From JADGNZ01 sp963715895 (GTDB lineage: Bacteria > Acidobacteriota > Thermoanaerobaculia > Gp7-AA8), in the NCBI GenBank assembly GCA_963715895.1, contig OY970284.1:310001-374000 (forward strand): a DNA stretch of 64,000 nt. The letters run 5' to 3'. Positions 45,636 to 55,305 of the stretch are shown here, piece after piece. Numbering within the stretch: the stretch's first letter is position 1; each line of letters starts with the position of its first letter. A model generated the notes under the pieces. It made no database searches and was not told the origin of the DNA. It saw only the letters and a list, made by a program, of their open reading frames with translations. The translations under genes and the position numbers were made by a program.

Positions 45636-46381
45636 TCACCTCACCGTTAACACCTGCACGCTCCTCCCTTCCCCCTTCTGCCCTAATCCCGACCCCGCGT
45701 AGGACGAGTCATCGCGGAGGACGACCAGCCGGTCGCCGTAGTGGGTGAAGGTCCAGGAGGATCGATTCATCATCGTGCCTTTGATGAACATGAAGCCGGC
45801 GGTGCCGCGTTGCATCCGTTCGGCGGCCAGCGGGATATTGTCGTCGCCGAGCCAGACGGTCATCCGGTCTTCGGTGAACTTCACGCTGAAAATGCTCGTC
45901 GCCTCCGGCGGCAGTTTCGGCGTCAGCTTAAGAACGACGACGCGGACCGGCCGGCCGTCACGCGTGCCGCGCGCCTCGCTCACTTTCGTGGCCGTTTCGA
46001 GGAGACGGAGAAACGGGCCGGCGAAATCGACGGCATCGGCAACCTCGGTTGGCTGCGTGTCGTTTACGGCCGCCCGCGTCGGCATCGTCTTCCGCGGATC
46101 GGAGGTGTGCTCGCGCGACTCGCGGTCGGCTCGTTCCAGGATGGCGCGGGGGAAGGTGATGCGCAGCCCCGCTTCGTCTTCGACGACGTCGAGCGACGCC
46201 GAGCCTGTGAACTGTTGATTCGCGAAACGCCCCTCGTTTTTCCGCGAGCGCTGCACGTCGATCGACACGTGAATCGGCTTTGTGGCGCGAAGCTGGGAGA
46301 TGGCCGAGCGCATGTCGGCCACGATGTCGGCACGCGCGGAGGCCGCAAGCATCACGGCCGCAAAGAGAATCGTTGCGCGCC

Positions 46382-46385
<4 letters not shown>
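45636..46385 (-). CDS. Secreted protein of unknown function downstream of hslU
   Basis: 249 residues with a signal peptide (MRRATILFAAVMLAASARA). The mature part is beta-rich, with DVQRSRKNEGRFANQQF and a C-terminal segment SSWTFTHYGDRLVVLRDDSSYAG. The GTG start overlaps the hslU stop by 4 bases (GTGA), so it is the last gene of the hslV-hslU unit. No family recognised. Confidence 0.8.
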
Positions 46386-47776
<1,391 letters not shown>

Positions 47777-47778
47777 GG

Positions 47779-48318
47779 TCAGAGGCTTTCTACGGTGATG
47801 TGGTCGTTGGTGTAGATGCAGATGGTCGCGGCGATCCGCAGCGCTTCCTCGGCGATGGCGGCCGCGCTCAGTTCCGTATGATTCATCAGCGCGCGCGCCG
47901 CCGCCAGAGCGTACGGACCGCCGGAACCGATGGCCAGAATCCCGTCGTCCGGCTGAATCAGATCGCCGGTCCCGGAGATCAGATAGGCGCGCTCGGCATT
48001 GGCCACGATGAGAAAGGCCTGCAGTTGGCGCAGGTACTTGTCCATCCGCCAGTCCTTGGCCAGCTCGACGACCGAGCGCTCCATATTGCCGCGGTATTCC
48101 TCGAGCTTGGCCTCGAACCGTGAGAAAAGGGCGAAGGCATCGGCGGCGGAACCGGCGAATCCGGCCAGGATCTTGTCGTGATAGAGGCGCCGCACCTTGG
48201 CCGCGCCATGTTTCATGACGGTCGTACCGACAGTCACCTGTCCGTCGCCCGCCATGGCCACCGCGCCGTCACGCCGGACGCAGAGGACGGTCGTCGATCG
48301 AATGAGAGGTTCGTCCAT
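47779..48318 (-). CDS. hslV: HslV peptidase of the HslUV protease
   Basis: 179 residues. The N-terminal threonine nucleophile lies in STTVLCVRRDG; a leader of eight residues (MDEPLIRS) must be removed to free it, longer than the single Met of E. coli HslV. GDGQVTVG and GSGGPYALAAA are conserved. Forms a double hexamer that degrades proteins unfolded by HslU. Confidence 0.97.
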   Translation of the reverse strand: MDEPLIRSTTVLCVRRDGAVAMAGDGQVTVGTTVMKHGAAKVRRLYHDKILAGFAGSAADAFALFSRFEAKLEEYRGNMERSVVELAKDWRMDKYLRQLQAFLIVANAERAYLISGTGDLIQPDDGILAIGSGGPYALAAARALMNHTELSAAAIAEEALRIAATICIYTNDHITVESL

Positions 48319-48360
48319 GGAGGCAGGATCGTATCGCAGAGCGGCCTGTCGCGCCGGGCC

Positions 48361-49722
48361 CTACCGCGGCATGATTCCGCCGGGAACTTCCGTCGACACC
48401 TCGGTGTCGCCCGTCGGCATGCGGATCACCGGCGTGAGGTCAAGTCGCATCCTGCCGAAGTCGATGATCACGATGAAGTTCTTCAGGTAATTCTCGCCGA
48501 TGATGCCCGACGTCAGGTCGTGCTCCGATGCGCCGGGGTCGTACATCGGGATCGTACGGAACGTGCCGGCCCAGCGGTCGATACCGATCTCGATGTTCTC
48601 CACCTTATCGCCGTGTTTCTCCGCTCCGCCGAGGCCTTGCAGCGTGGCGTTGTGCACCTTGGTGTAGAGCTGAACCGGCAGCGAATTGGCCGAATTGAGG
48701 AACGTAACCTCGGAGCCGGTATCGAGGATGAAGACGAACCACCCTTTGCGATTGATGACGCCGCGAACCGAAGGCCGGAAGTGATCCCAGAAGAGATTCT
48801 GATCGGGAACGGGGACATGATCGGCGGAGGTCAGATGCGTGAAGGTGGCCAGATTGTGCCGGAAGTCTAGCTCGATGCGCGTCTCCTTCAACAGATGGGC
48901 GCCGAGGAGAAACTCGATCCTGAACTCCTCTTTGTTCCCCACGACGAACTTCATCTTGTCGTCCGGCATGATCGCCACCGGCACGTTCTCGATCGTCATC
49001 TTTCCGATCTGCAGCGAATCAATGATTCCGAACTGCACCTGAATCGGCTCTCCGAGCAGGCCGGAGAAGGTCCCCTCGAAGTTGCCGAGCATTCGGATGG
49101 GAACCGAGGCGGCGAGCTTGCGCGAGACGATGGACATCACCGCGCCGGAGTCGACGATGGCGACGACGTTCTTCGTTTTGTTCACCGTCACTTCCACCCG
49201 AGGCACGTCCGGCCGTCCGCTGCGAAGCGCGACCCGCTCCGTGACCGGTCCAAGGAAGTGGTACGTGTCGACATGCTTCAACGACTCGAGAAAGTCCATG
49301 TGCCACTTGCGGACGATCAGGCCGTGATCGGCAGCGACATGGGCCCACTCAAGACTGGCCTCGAAGTTGTTGCGCAGATACTCGAGCTGCGAGAGCGCCC
49401 ACGCGGCATCGGCATACGTCGTCCGGAAAGGATCGAGGTCGAGCGTGGCGCGGAGATGCCGGCGCGCGTCGTCAAAACGGCCCGCCGCCATCTCGGCCGT
49501 GCCAAGGTAAAGAAGGTCGCTGGCACTGCGCCGGCCCCTCGCCTCGACGATGGAGGCCTGCTCGACAGCGCGGACATAGTCGGCCTTCCGCACCATCGAC
49601 GGCAGGTCGCTACCTCGTTCGATTGCTCCCGGGGTAATCAGCAGCGGCGAAATCGAAACGTCGGAGTAAAGCGCACATCCGGCGACGAGAGCGGTTGCAG
49701 CGATAAGGAGTGAATGACGCAT
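48361..49722 (-). CDS. Lipoprotein with TPR region and two retropepsin-like domains
   Basis: 453 residues from the ATG at 49722 (a longer frame from 49758 would bury the signal). Lipobox LVAGC. A helical TPR-like part (about 45-150) is followed by two aspartic-protease folds, each with the catalytic triad motif: AIVDSGAVMS and FILDTGSEVT. Retropepsins usually dimerise, one Asp from each subunit; here both halves lie on one chain, like a pepsin. Probably a periplasmic protease anchored in the membrane. Adjacent to hslVU on the same strand. Confidence 0.85.
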   Translation of the reverse strand: MRHSLLIAATALVAGCALYSDVSISPLLITPGAIERGSDLPSMVRKADYVRAVEQASIVEARGRRSASDLLYLGTAEMAAGRFDDARRHLRATLDLDPFRTTYADAAWALSQLEYLRNNFEASLEWAHVAADHGLIVRKWHMDFLESLKHVDTYHFLGPVTERVALRSGRPDVPRVEVTVNKTKNVVAIVDSGAVMSIVSRKLAASVPIRMLGNFEGTFSGLLGEPIQVQFGIIDSLQIGKMTIENVPVAIMPDDKMKFVVGNKEEFRIEFLLGAHLLKETRIELDFRHNLATFTHLTSADHVPVPDQNLFWDHFRPSVRGVINRKGWFVFILDTGSEVTFLNSANSLPVQLYTKVHNATLQGLGGAEKHGDKVENIEIGIDRWAGTFRTIPMYDPGASEHDLTSGIIGENYLKNFIVIIDFGRMRLDLTPVIRMPTGDTEVSTEVPGGIMPR

Positions 49723-49804
49723 TGGGGCGGTGCCATTGTACGGACGAAGCCGAAACACTGCCGGGTCGGAGGGGTCAGCACTCTGTGACAGCTTCGATTC
49801 GCCG

Positions 49805-50395
49805 CTACGGCACCAGCTTCACATCCAGCCGCGCGATCTCTTCCTTCGCGTTCTCCGCCACCGTCACGATGAACTGCTGGTCTTTGTACCCGGCGGCGGA
49901 GAAACGGATCGTGTAGCTGCCCGGGGCCGGGAAGTCATAAACCTCATCCATCGTGTCGAACTGCGTGGCCTGACCGATGACGAGATCGTTGACGGAGACC
50001 ATGGCGCTGCCCGGGACGACGTTCGTGATCATCCCGCGGCGCGCCCAGATGCGCACCGTGGAGGTGATGCCATGCCCTGTACCGGTGACCTCCGCCCGAG
50101 CGTGGCCGGTGACGGCCTCGCGCGCGGCCGGTGTGTTATCCGCGGCATCGCCCGGAAAAACGAGCGACGATCCCGGCTCCGGCTCTCCGGGCGGGCCGGC
50201 ACCGCTGGTCATCGCCCGAGCCGGGTGGCGGGACTTGACGATCCCGTTCGCAAGAGTGGGCGTGCGATAGCGGATACCGGTGTAGACAGCCAGACCGGCC
50301 ATGGCCACGAGCACCACGCCGATCAATGTCGGCACCCAGCGCGGCATTACTGGCGTCCCATCCGCGGGGGCGGGAGGGCGCGGCTCTTCGGTCAT
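49805..50395 (-). CDS. Membrane-anchored PEGA-domain-like protein
   Basis: 196 residues: cytoplasmic Pro-rich start, one membrane helix (WVPTLIGVVLVAMAGLAVYTG), a low-complexity linker, then a beta domain like PEGA (VSVNDLVIGQATQFD...GSYTIRFSAAGYKDQQFIVTV, cited in parts). Overlaps the preceding gene as ATGA, so it is co-translated with the zinc-ribbon/DUF2007 protein. Likely surface binding. Confidence 0.8.
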   Translation of the reverse strand: MTEEPRPPAPADGTPVMPRWVPTLIGVVLVAMAGLAVYTGIRYRTPTLANGIVKSRHPARAMTSGAGPPGEPEPGSSLVFPGDAADNTPAAREAVTGHARAEVTGTGHGITSTVRIWARRGMITNVVPGSAMVSVNDLVIGQATQFDTMDEVYDFPAPGSYTIRFSAAGYKDQQFIVTVAENAKEEIARLDVKLVP

Positions 50396-50817
50396 TCCTT
50401 CTCCACCGGCTCGATCTCTTCGTCTTCGGTGATCTCTGCCGTTCCCTCGTCCGTGACGACGGTATCGGCATCGTCTTCGAGCCGGTCGAAGTCGGCGTTC
50501 CGCTGACGCATCAACTGCTGCGCGCGCGCCTGGTCCTCCGCGCCGACATAGACGCGGATGTCGCCCATCGTTCCGAAGTTGATCGGCTCCATGCTGAACT
50601 TGACGTTCTCGATCTGCGCGGGGATCCCTTCGGCGTCAAGAAACCCTTTGATGATGCGCGCCTCGTCGTCCGTGCCGGTGCTCGCGATCTCAACCCACGT
50701 CTCCCCTTCGCCCTGCCTCGACTGATACGGAAGCTCATCGACGAGTGCCGTATGGTCGGTGGGGCATTCGGTCTGGCCACTCGGATAGGCCTGCTTGCAG
50801 GTTGGACAATAGGGCAT
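50392..50817 (-). CDS. Zinc-ribbon and DUF2007-like protein
   Basis: 141 residues. An N-terminal CxxC...C zinc ribbon (MPYCPTCKQAYPSGQTECP) is followed by a DUF2007-type domain (TDDEARIIKGFLDAEGIPAQI, in parts) and an acidic tail (EDEEIEPVEKE). GAGGAG before the ATG. DUF2007 is annotated as a putative signal-transducing domain. It lies 18 bases after selD, perhaps in the same transcript. Confidence 0.83.
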   Translation of the reverse strand: MPYCPTCKQAYPSGQTECPTDHTALVDELPYQSRQGEGETWVEIASTGTDDEARIIKGFLDAEGIPAQIENVKFSMEPINFGTMGDIRVYVGAEDQARAQQLMRQRNADFDRLEDDADTVVTDEGTAEITEDEEIEPVEKE

Positions 50818-50835
50818 CGTTTTTCTCCTCGTCTT

Positions 50836-51903
50836 TCAGGGAATGAGCGTTAGCTTACCGCTCTGGTCCGTCATCGTTCCGATGGTTGCATAGAACAGGC
50901 CGCTCTGCCGCAGCCGCGTTTCGAGCATGCCGAGCTTCTCTGGTGATACCGCAATCAGCAATCCACCGCTGGTCTGTGCGTCACACATCAGCGTGAATTC
51001 GGACTCGGGCACGCGAATGTCCACCCGCCGCCGGAATGTCTCGACGTTGCGCAGCGTGCCGGCCGGCCGGAAGCCGCGCGCCAGGTACTCGCGGGCGTTC
51101 GACAGGACCGGAACGGCGCTGGCGCGGATCTCCGCGCCGGTGCCGGAGCCGGCGCACATTTCCAGGAGATGTCCGACAAGGCCGTAGCCGGTGATGTCGG
51201 TGGCCGCGCTGACGCCGGCCTCGGTCATCGCGGCCGCGGCATCGCGATTGAGCATCGTCATCCAGTGCACGGCCTCCTCGACAGAAGGAGGCGTGCGCCG
51301 TCCGAAACGCTTGCGCGTCAGTCCACGGTAGGCGCTGATGAGGATTCCGTTGCCCACCGGCTTGGTCAGCACGAGCGCATCGCCCGCCTTCGCCGTGGAG
51401 TTGCGAACGAGCTTGGCCACGCTCACGACGCCGGTGACCGCCAGACCGTACTTCGGGACATCGTCGATGATGGTGTGGCCTCCGGCGATCGGAAACCCCG
51501 CCTCGGCCGCCTTCTCCGAACCGCCGCGCAGGATCTCCTGCAGCACTTCCAGGGGGAGTACGTCCGTGGGAAAGGCGGCGATGGCCAGACCGACGATGGG
51601 CGTGGCACCCATCGCGTAGATGTCGGAGACGGAGTTGGCGGCCGCGATCGCGCCGAAGAGATAGGGGTCGTCGACGATCGGCGTGAAGAAGTCGACCGTC
51701 TGAGCGATGGCCAGATCGCCGGAGATCCTCACCACCGCCGCGTCATCGTTGGTGCCGTAACCGACGACAAGATCCCCCAGCCCTTCCTGAGAAGGGAGTT
51801 TTGCCAGGACCGAGTGCAGGTCATCCTGACCCAGCTTGCACGCTCAACCGCCGGTTGTGGCGAAGGAAGAGAGCGGCGGGTACGATTTGATCTTCCGCTT
51901 CAC
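50836..51903 (-). CDS. selD: Selenide, water dikinase (selenophosphate synthetase), itself a selenoprotein
   Basis: Makes selenophosphate, the selenium donor for selenocysteine. The usual open frame starts late (51735), but the same frame continues upstream through a TGA (51844-51846) with conserved SelD sequence on both sides: SSFATTGG-U-ACKLGQDDL, then GTNDDAAVVRISGD. In SelD this position is the catalytic Cys or Sec, so the TGA reads as Sec (residue 20). A hairpin of the bacterial SECIS kind follows at once. GTG at 51903 is a probable start; the frame is open further upstream but not SelD-like. Full length 355 residues is normal. Confidence 0.92.
51814..51841 (-). promoter_or_regulatory. 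SECIS hairpin of selD
   Basis: Two bases after the TGA, GTGCA (51841-51837) pairs with TGCAC (51818-51814), and GGTCA pairs with TGACC above a five-base bulge (AGCTG), closing a GGA loop (51826-51824). The loop lies 18-20 bases past the TGA, in the range seen for E. coli SECIS elements, and carries the guanines expected for SelB recognition. Confidence 0.75.
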
Positions 51904-52343
51904 GTGCGAATGGTATCGCCCAAAAGCACTAACGGAGCCTTTCGGCTCCGTTGTGGTACATCGCTTGGGGCTGGACCGCTGCGACCATTTAGGTGGGTTC
52001 AAGGAAGCTAGGTGATTAATCGTCCAAAATCGGTCCAATAGTTTAGGAGGGGGTCCGCAGCGGCCACTAGACGCGGGCAAGTGAGGTTGGACCCGCGTGG
52101 CGGTCTCGAGTCTGTCGAAACCTGTTTCATCGTGCCGCCATCAATTGCATGGCACCTGCCAAGTGTAATAACTAACTGTTTCACGTCGAGGGCCGCAGTA
52201 CCTTTTCCGTTCTCGCCGCCGTCCCCTCTCTTAAAATCGGGAAGCCGGCCTTTGCAACAAGCCAAGGTACGTCATTCACGCACGAGGAAAGTTTTGCCTT
52301 TCGCATGAACCGGGCTGTAATTTTGTCCAACTTACGGCCAGCC
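51904..52343. other. Long intergenic region with hairpins, no recognised gene
   Basis: About 440 bases upstream of selD. A perfect 9-bp hairpin AACGGAGCC/GGCTCCGTT (51931-51952; GAAA loop on the minus strand) sits in the selD leader. GGACCGCTGCGACC (51972-51985) and GGTCCGCAGCGGCC (52052-52065) form an imperfect inverted repeat. Base composition is less GC-rich than the neighbouring genes. A tRNA-Sec gene was looked for on both strands by its T-arm and UCA anticodon and was not found. Short frames here (for example 52008-52265) show no protein-like features. Confidence 0.6.
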
Positions 52344-52538
52344 TCATCGCTCCGAAACCGGCTTCAACAGAGCGTTCAGATCCGATAGCAGACGCTCCAG
52401 GTCAAGCCGGTAGCCGGCCGCGACCTCAGCCAGCGTCTCGTCCGTTGCCTCAGAGCAGCCGTCGCACCCGCCGATGTGGTACGCGGCGAAGACCCAGCGC
52501 GCGGACGGATGCAGCGCCAGCGCGGAATCGACGGTCAT
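52344..52538 (-). CDS. Small DUF1858-like protein with CxxC motif
   Basis: 64 residues from the ATG at 52538: MTVDSALALHPSARWVFAAY, then GGCDGCSEATDETLAEVAAGY. This is the pattern of the hybrid-cluster-protein-associated redox disulfide (DUF1858) family, with two cysteines in a CxxC pair likely to form a redox disulfide. The longer frame up to 52796 runs antisense through moaD and is not real. It fits with the redox and selenium/sulfur genes around it. Confidence 0.78.
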   Translation of the reverse strand: MTVDSALALHPSARWVFAAYHIGGCDGCSEATDETLAEVAAGYRLDLERLLSDLNALLKPVSER

Positions 52539-52595
52539 CGCCGCTGTGAATTGCGAGTCCAAGCGCGCAATTCTACGCGGATAGAATGACTGGTG

Positions 52596-52841
52596 ATGAA
52601 AGTCCGCCTGCTCTTCTTCGCCGTGTTGCGCGACATCACCGGCCGCGGCGAGGACGTCCTCGACCTTCCGGACGGAACGCGCGCCGGCGACGTCTGGCAG
52701 CGGTTGCGCGGCGAGCACGCCGCGCTGCGCGACTACACCCAACCGCCGATGATCGCCGTCAACGAGAGCTACGTCCGTCCCGACGAGCTGCTGCACGACG
52801 GCGATGAGCTGGCCTTCATCCCACCCGTCGCCGGCGGCTGA
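52596..52841 (+). CDS. moaD: Molybdopterin synthase sulfur-carrier subunit
   Basis: 81 residues from the ATG at 52596 (a GTG lies one codon earlier). Ubiquitin-like fold ending in the essential Gly-Gly (FIPPVAGG), whose C-terminal thiocarboxylate supplies sulfur for molybdopterin. It converges on the DedA-rhodanese gene with 6 bases between stops. No moaE or other moa gene is present, so its partner is elsewhere. Sec-containing enzymes such as formate dehydrogenase use this cofactor, a loose link to selD nearby. Confidence 0.88.
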   Translation: MKVRLLFFAVLRDITGRGEDVLDLPDGTRAGDVWQRLRGEHAALRDYTQPPMIAVNESYVRPDELLHDGDELAFIPPVAGG

Positions 52842-52847
52842 GACGGC

Positions 52848-53783
52848 TTACGCGATATCCTCCACCGGATATCCAGCATCGATCCAGCCATCGAGTCCGC
52901 CGGCGAGCGGACGAACCTTCGTGTACCCCTTGTCGATGAGCATGCGCGCCACACGGGCGGCTGAGGCTTCGTTCGGTCACGTGCAGTACAGCACCACCTC
53001 CTGATGGGGTGCCAGATCGCCGAGCTGTGAGTCGATGTCGTCCATCTGCGCCAGGATGGCCGTGGGAATGGCGCAAGGATTGTGTTTGCGCGCGCCGGAG
53101 GTGCGGACGTCGAGCACGACCGGCAGCTCACCGCGGTCGAGCATCGCCTTCAGATCGTGTGGATCGATGCGCGCCAGCCGCAATTGCTTCAGAAAGTGAA
53201 CGCGCTGGGCCCACTTGACGGCGATGACGAGCGCCAGCAGGCACACCACGACGACCAGCGCCCATCCGCCTAGGTTTTCGAGCGCGGCCAGCACGCGATC
53301 GATGGCGCGATGGAAGACGCGGCCGGCCACGACCGCGCTTCCGGCCCAGAGCAGAGCACCAACGCCGTCGTAGATGAGGAACGCCAACGAACTGCGTCCG
53401 GAGGCGCCGGCCAGCGGCGGTGCCACCGTCGAGAAGCCGGGGATGAATTTCGCGATGAGGAGCGACTTCGCTCCCCATCTCTCAAACCGGGCCTCGGTAT
53501 CGCGCACGCAGGAGTCCGGCGAGAGCGAGATGCGGCAAAGGGTCCGAAGAATGCGGTAGCCGTAGCGCCGCCCGAGCAGGAACCAGAGGTAGTCGGCGAT
53601 GAGCGATGCCACCAGCGCCGCCAGCAGCACGTGCGTCGACGACATCTTGCCATCGCGCGACAACGCCCCGGCCACGATCAGCGCCGGCACGGCCGGTACC
53701 GGCGCCCCGAGCTGCTCGAGCAGCACGTTGATGAAGATCAGGGGGATGCCGTAGTGCAGGACGTAGTGAACGAGCGAGGTCAT
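52848..53783 (-). CDS. DedA-rhodanese fusion with selenocysteine at the rhodanese active site
   Basis: 311 residues if TGA at 52977-52979 is read as Sec269. The N-terminal 200 residues are a DedA/SNARE-associated membrane protein (FINVLLEQLGAPVPAVPAL, AKFIPGFSTVAPPLAG). The C-terminal part is a rhodanese: VVLDVRTSGARK, then VVLYCT-U-PNEASAARVARML, and after it RPLAGGLDGWIDAGYPVE, to TAA. In related fusions the residue at the TGA is the catalytic Cys (YC-S/T-C-PNEAS). Sequence on both sides of the TGA is fully rhodanese-like, so this is recoding and not gene decay. The neighbouring Sec-type selD supports it. Confidence 0.88.
52948..52961 (-). promoter_or_regulatory. Possible SECIS hairpin of the DedA-rhodanese gene
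   Basis: After the TGA, GCCGC (52961-52957) can pair with GTGGC (52952-52948) with one G-U, around a CCGT loop. The loop lies 21-24 bases past the TGA, in the usual bacterial range. The stem is short and the lower part is irregular. Confidence 0.5.
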
Positions 53784-53800
53784 TGGAGGTCATCATGGTA

Positions 53801-53907
53801 GCGGCTTCGCCGCGTTGTCGGTTGTCGGTTATCAGTTGCCGGGGGACACGTACCGATCACGGCCTCGACAACCGACAACCGATAACCGACAACGCGGCGA
53901 AGCCGCC
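53801..53907. repeat. Long inverted repeat, GTTGTCGGTTATC type
   Basis: The left arm starts GCGGCTTCGCCGC (itself a small palindrome) followed by GTTGTC GGTTGTC GGTTATC. The right arm, ending near 53907, is ACAACC GACAACC GATAACC GACAAC followed by GCGGCGAAGCCGC. It lies in the leader between the DedA gene and the ECF sigma gene. The 61742 repeat is built from the same CGGTTATCGGTTGT units. Confidence 0.85.
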
Positions 53908-53917
53908 GGCTAACCAA

Positions 53918-54529
53918 ATGACCCGCACCGAGTCTAAGCCTTCCGGGATGGAGATAACGACCGACCTTGCCGTGGTAAGCCGGGCCCGATCCGGTGATGC
54001 CGATGCCTTCCGGCAACTGGTCGAGCGGCACTCCCGAACGACCTTTCGCGTGGCCTATCGCATGACCGGAAATGAACATGATGCCGACGACGTGGTGCAG
54101 GAGACATTCCTTCGCGCCTACCGCCAGCTGCGGCATTTCGAAGAGCGGGCGAACTTCGGCACCTGGCTGCACCGGATCACCGTCAACTGTTCGCTCGACC
54201 TCCTCCGCGCCCGCGGGCGCGCCGACCGGCACTACGGCGGCGATCCCGAATCGGCTGAGCTGGCGGGTGCGGGAAGAACCGAGCCGCAGCAGGACCGCCT
54301 CCTGATGTCCGCCGATCTGCAGAAGCAGGTCGCCGCGGCGATGGAACGGCTCAGCAGCAACGAGCGGACCGCGTTCGTCCTCCGCCACTTCGAAGGAATG
54401 CCGGTCGAAGAGATCGGCAAGACACTGGGAATTCAAGTCAATGCCGCAAAACACACGATTTTCCGCGCCGTGCGCAAGCTGCGCGAAGCGCTGGAGCCGT
54501 TCGTGAGGTCGACACCATGCAACACCTGA
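53918..54529 (+). CDS. ECF sigma factor (RpoE-like)
   Basis: 203 residues from the ATG at 53918 (an inner ATG at 53948 is possible; the frame is open to 53783 through the inverted repeat, which is not protein-like). Region 2 has DADDVVQETFLRAYRQL and region 4 VEEIGKTLGIQVNAAKHTIF. Directs RNA polymerase to its own promoters on an envelope or oxidative signal. Overlaps the anti-sigma gene by 13 bases. Confidence 0.93.
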   Translation: MTRTESKPSGMEITTDLAVVSRARSGDADAFRQLVERHSRTTFRVAYRMTGNEHDADDVVQETFLRAYRQLRHFEERANFGTWLHRITVNCSLDLLRARGRADRHYGGDPESAELAGAGRTEPQQDRLLMSADLQKQVAAAMERLSSNERTAFVLRHFEGMPVEEIGKTLGIQVNAAKHTIFRAVRKLREALEPFVRSTPCNT

Positions 54530-55305
54530 CAGAAGAACAACTGATCGCTCACTACTACCACGACGCCGACGGCGCGTCCGCCGAGAAGCACCTGGCGTCG
54601 TGCGGCGAATGCCGCGCGCGGTTCGAGACGCTTCGCGACGTGCTCGCGCTCGTCGATCAGCTCCCCATCCCGGAGCGGAGCGGCGCGTATGGCCAGGAAA
54701 TGTGGACGCGGTTGCGGTGGAAGCTAGGCAGCGAACGCAGACGCTCGCAGGTATGGGGAACGATCGCCGCAATTGCCGCGGCTCTGGCGCTGGCGTTCAT
54801 CGGCGGCATCCTGTGGCACGCCCGGACGCAGCAGAGCACATCGGCCCGGCAGTCCATCGTTGCACATGCCGCACAGCCGGCTCCCGTTCAGCAGGCGGCC
54901 ATCGGATCGGCATCCAAAGACCGGCTGCTTCTCGTCGTCGTCAGCGATCACCTCGACAGCTCCGAACGGATGTTGCTCGAGCTCTCGAACGCCGATGCCA
55001 GGCAACCTCTCGATGTCTCCTCGGAGAGCAAACGCGCCGGGGAGCTCGTGGCCTCGAATCGTATTTACCGGCAGACGGCCGTGCGAAGGGGCGAGACGCG
55101 TATCGCTTCTCTCCTCTCGGACCTCGAGCCGGTCCTCGTCGAGCTGTCGCATGCCGGCTCGACTCTCTCGCCCGACGAAGTGGCCGCTCTGCAGAAGCGG
55201 ATCGACTCTAAGGGACTCCTGTTCAAGGTGCGCGTCGTCAGCGCACAGGTGGGCGGCCACGAAGCCCCTGCCACACCCCCGCGGAAAGGAATGGACTCAC
55301 TATGA
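54517..55305 (+). CDS. Zinc-binding anti-sigma factor
   Basis: 262 residues. An N-terminal zinc anti-sigma fold (EKHLASCGECRARFE, the H-x3-C-x2-C motif) binds the sigma factor; one membrane helix (VWGTIAAIAAALALAFIGGIL) follows; the outer part is a helical, Ser/Leu-rich domain. It would hold the sigma in check until redox or proteolytic signals release it. The ATGA overlap with the HEAT protein gene makes a three-gene unit. Confidence 0.9.
   Translation: MQHLTEEQLIAHYYHDADGASAEKHLASCGECRARFETLRDVLALVDQLPIPERSGAYGQEMWTRLRWKLGSERRRSQVWGTIAAIAAALALAFIGGILWHARTQQSTSARQSIVAHAAQPAPVQQAAIGSASKDRLLLVVVSDHLDSSERMLLELSNADARQPLDVSSESKRAGELVASNRIYRQTAVRRGETRIASLLSDLEPVLVELSHAGSTLSPDEVAALQKRIDSKGLLFKVRVVSAQVGGHEAPATPPRKGMDSL

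Noticed and set aside
50836..51735. selD as an N-terminally truncated pseudogene
   Set aside because: The upstream frame across TGA retains SelD sequence including the active-site loop, and the Sec site is known for this family.
51904..52343. tRNA-Sec gene
   Set aside because: Looked for because selD is adjacent, but no T-arm, anticodon arm with TCA and 8-bp acceptor stem could be assembled on either strand.
52977..53783. DedA protein ending in a degenerate rhodanese
   Set aside because: Sequence beyond TGA continues as a normal rhodanese C-terminus to a TAA, best explained by Sec recoding.
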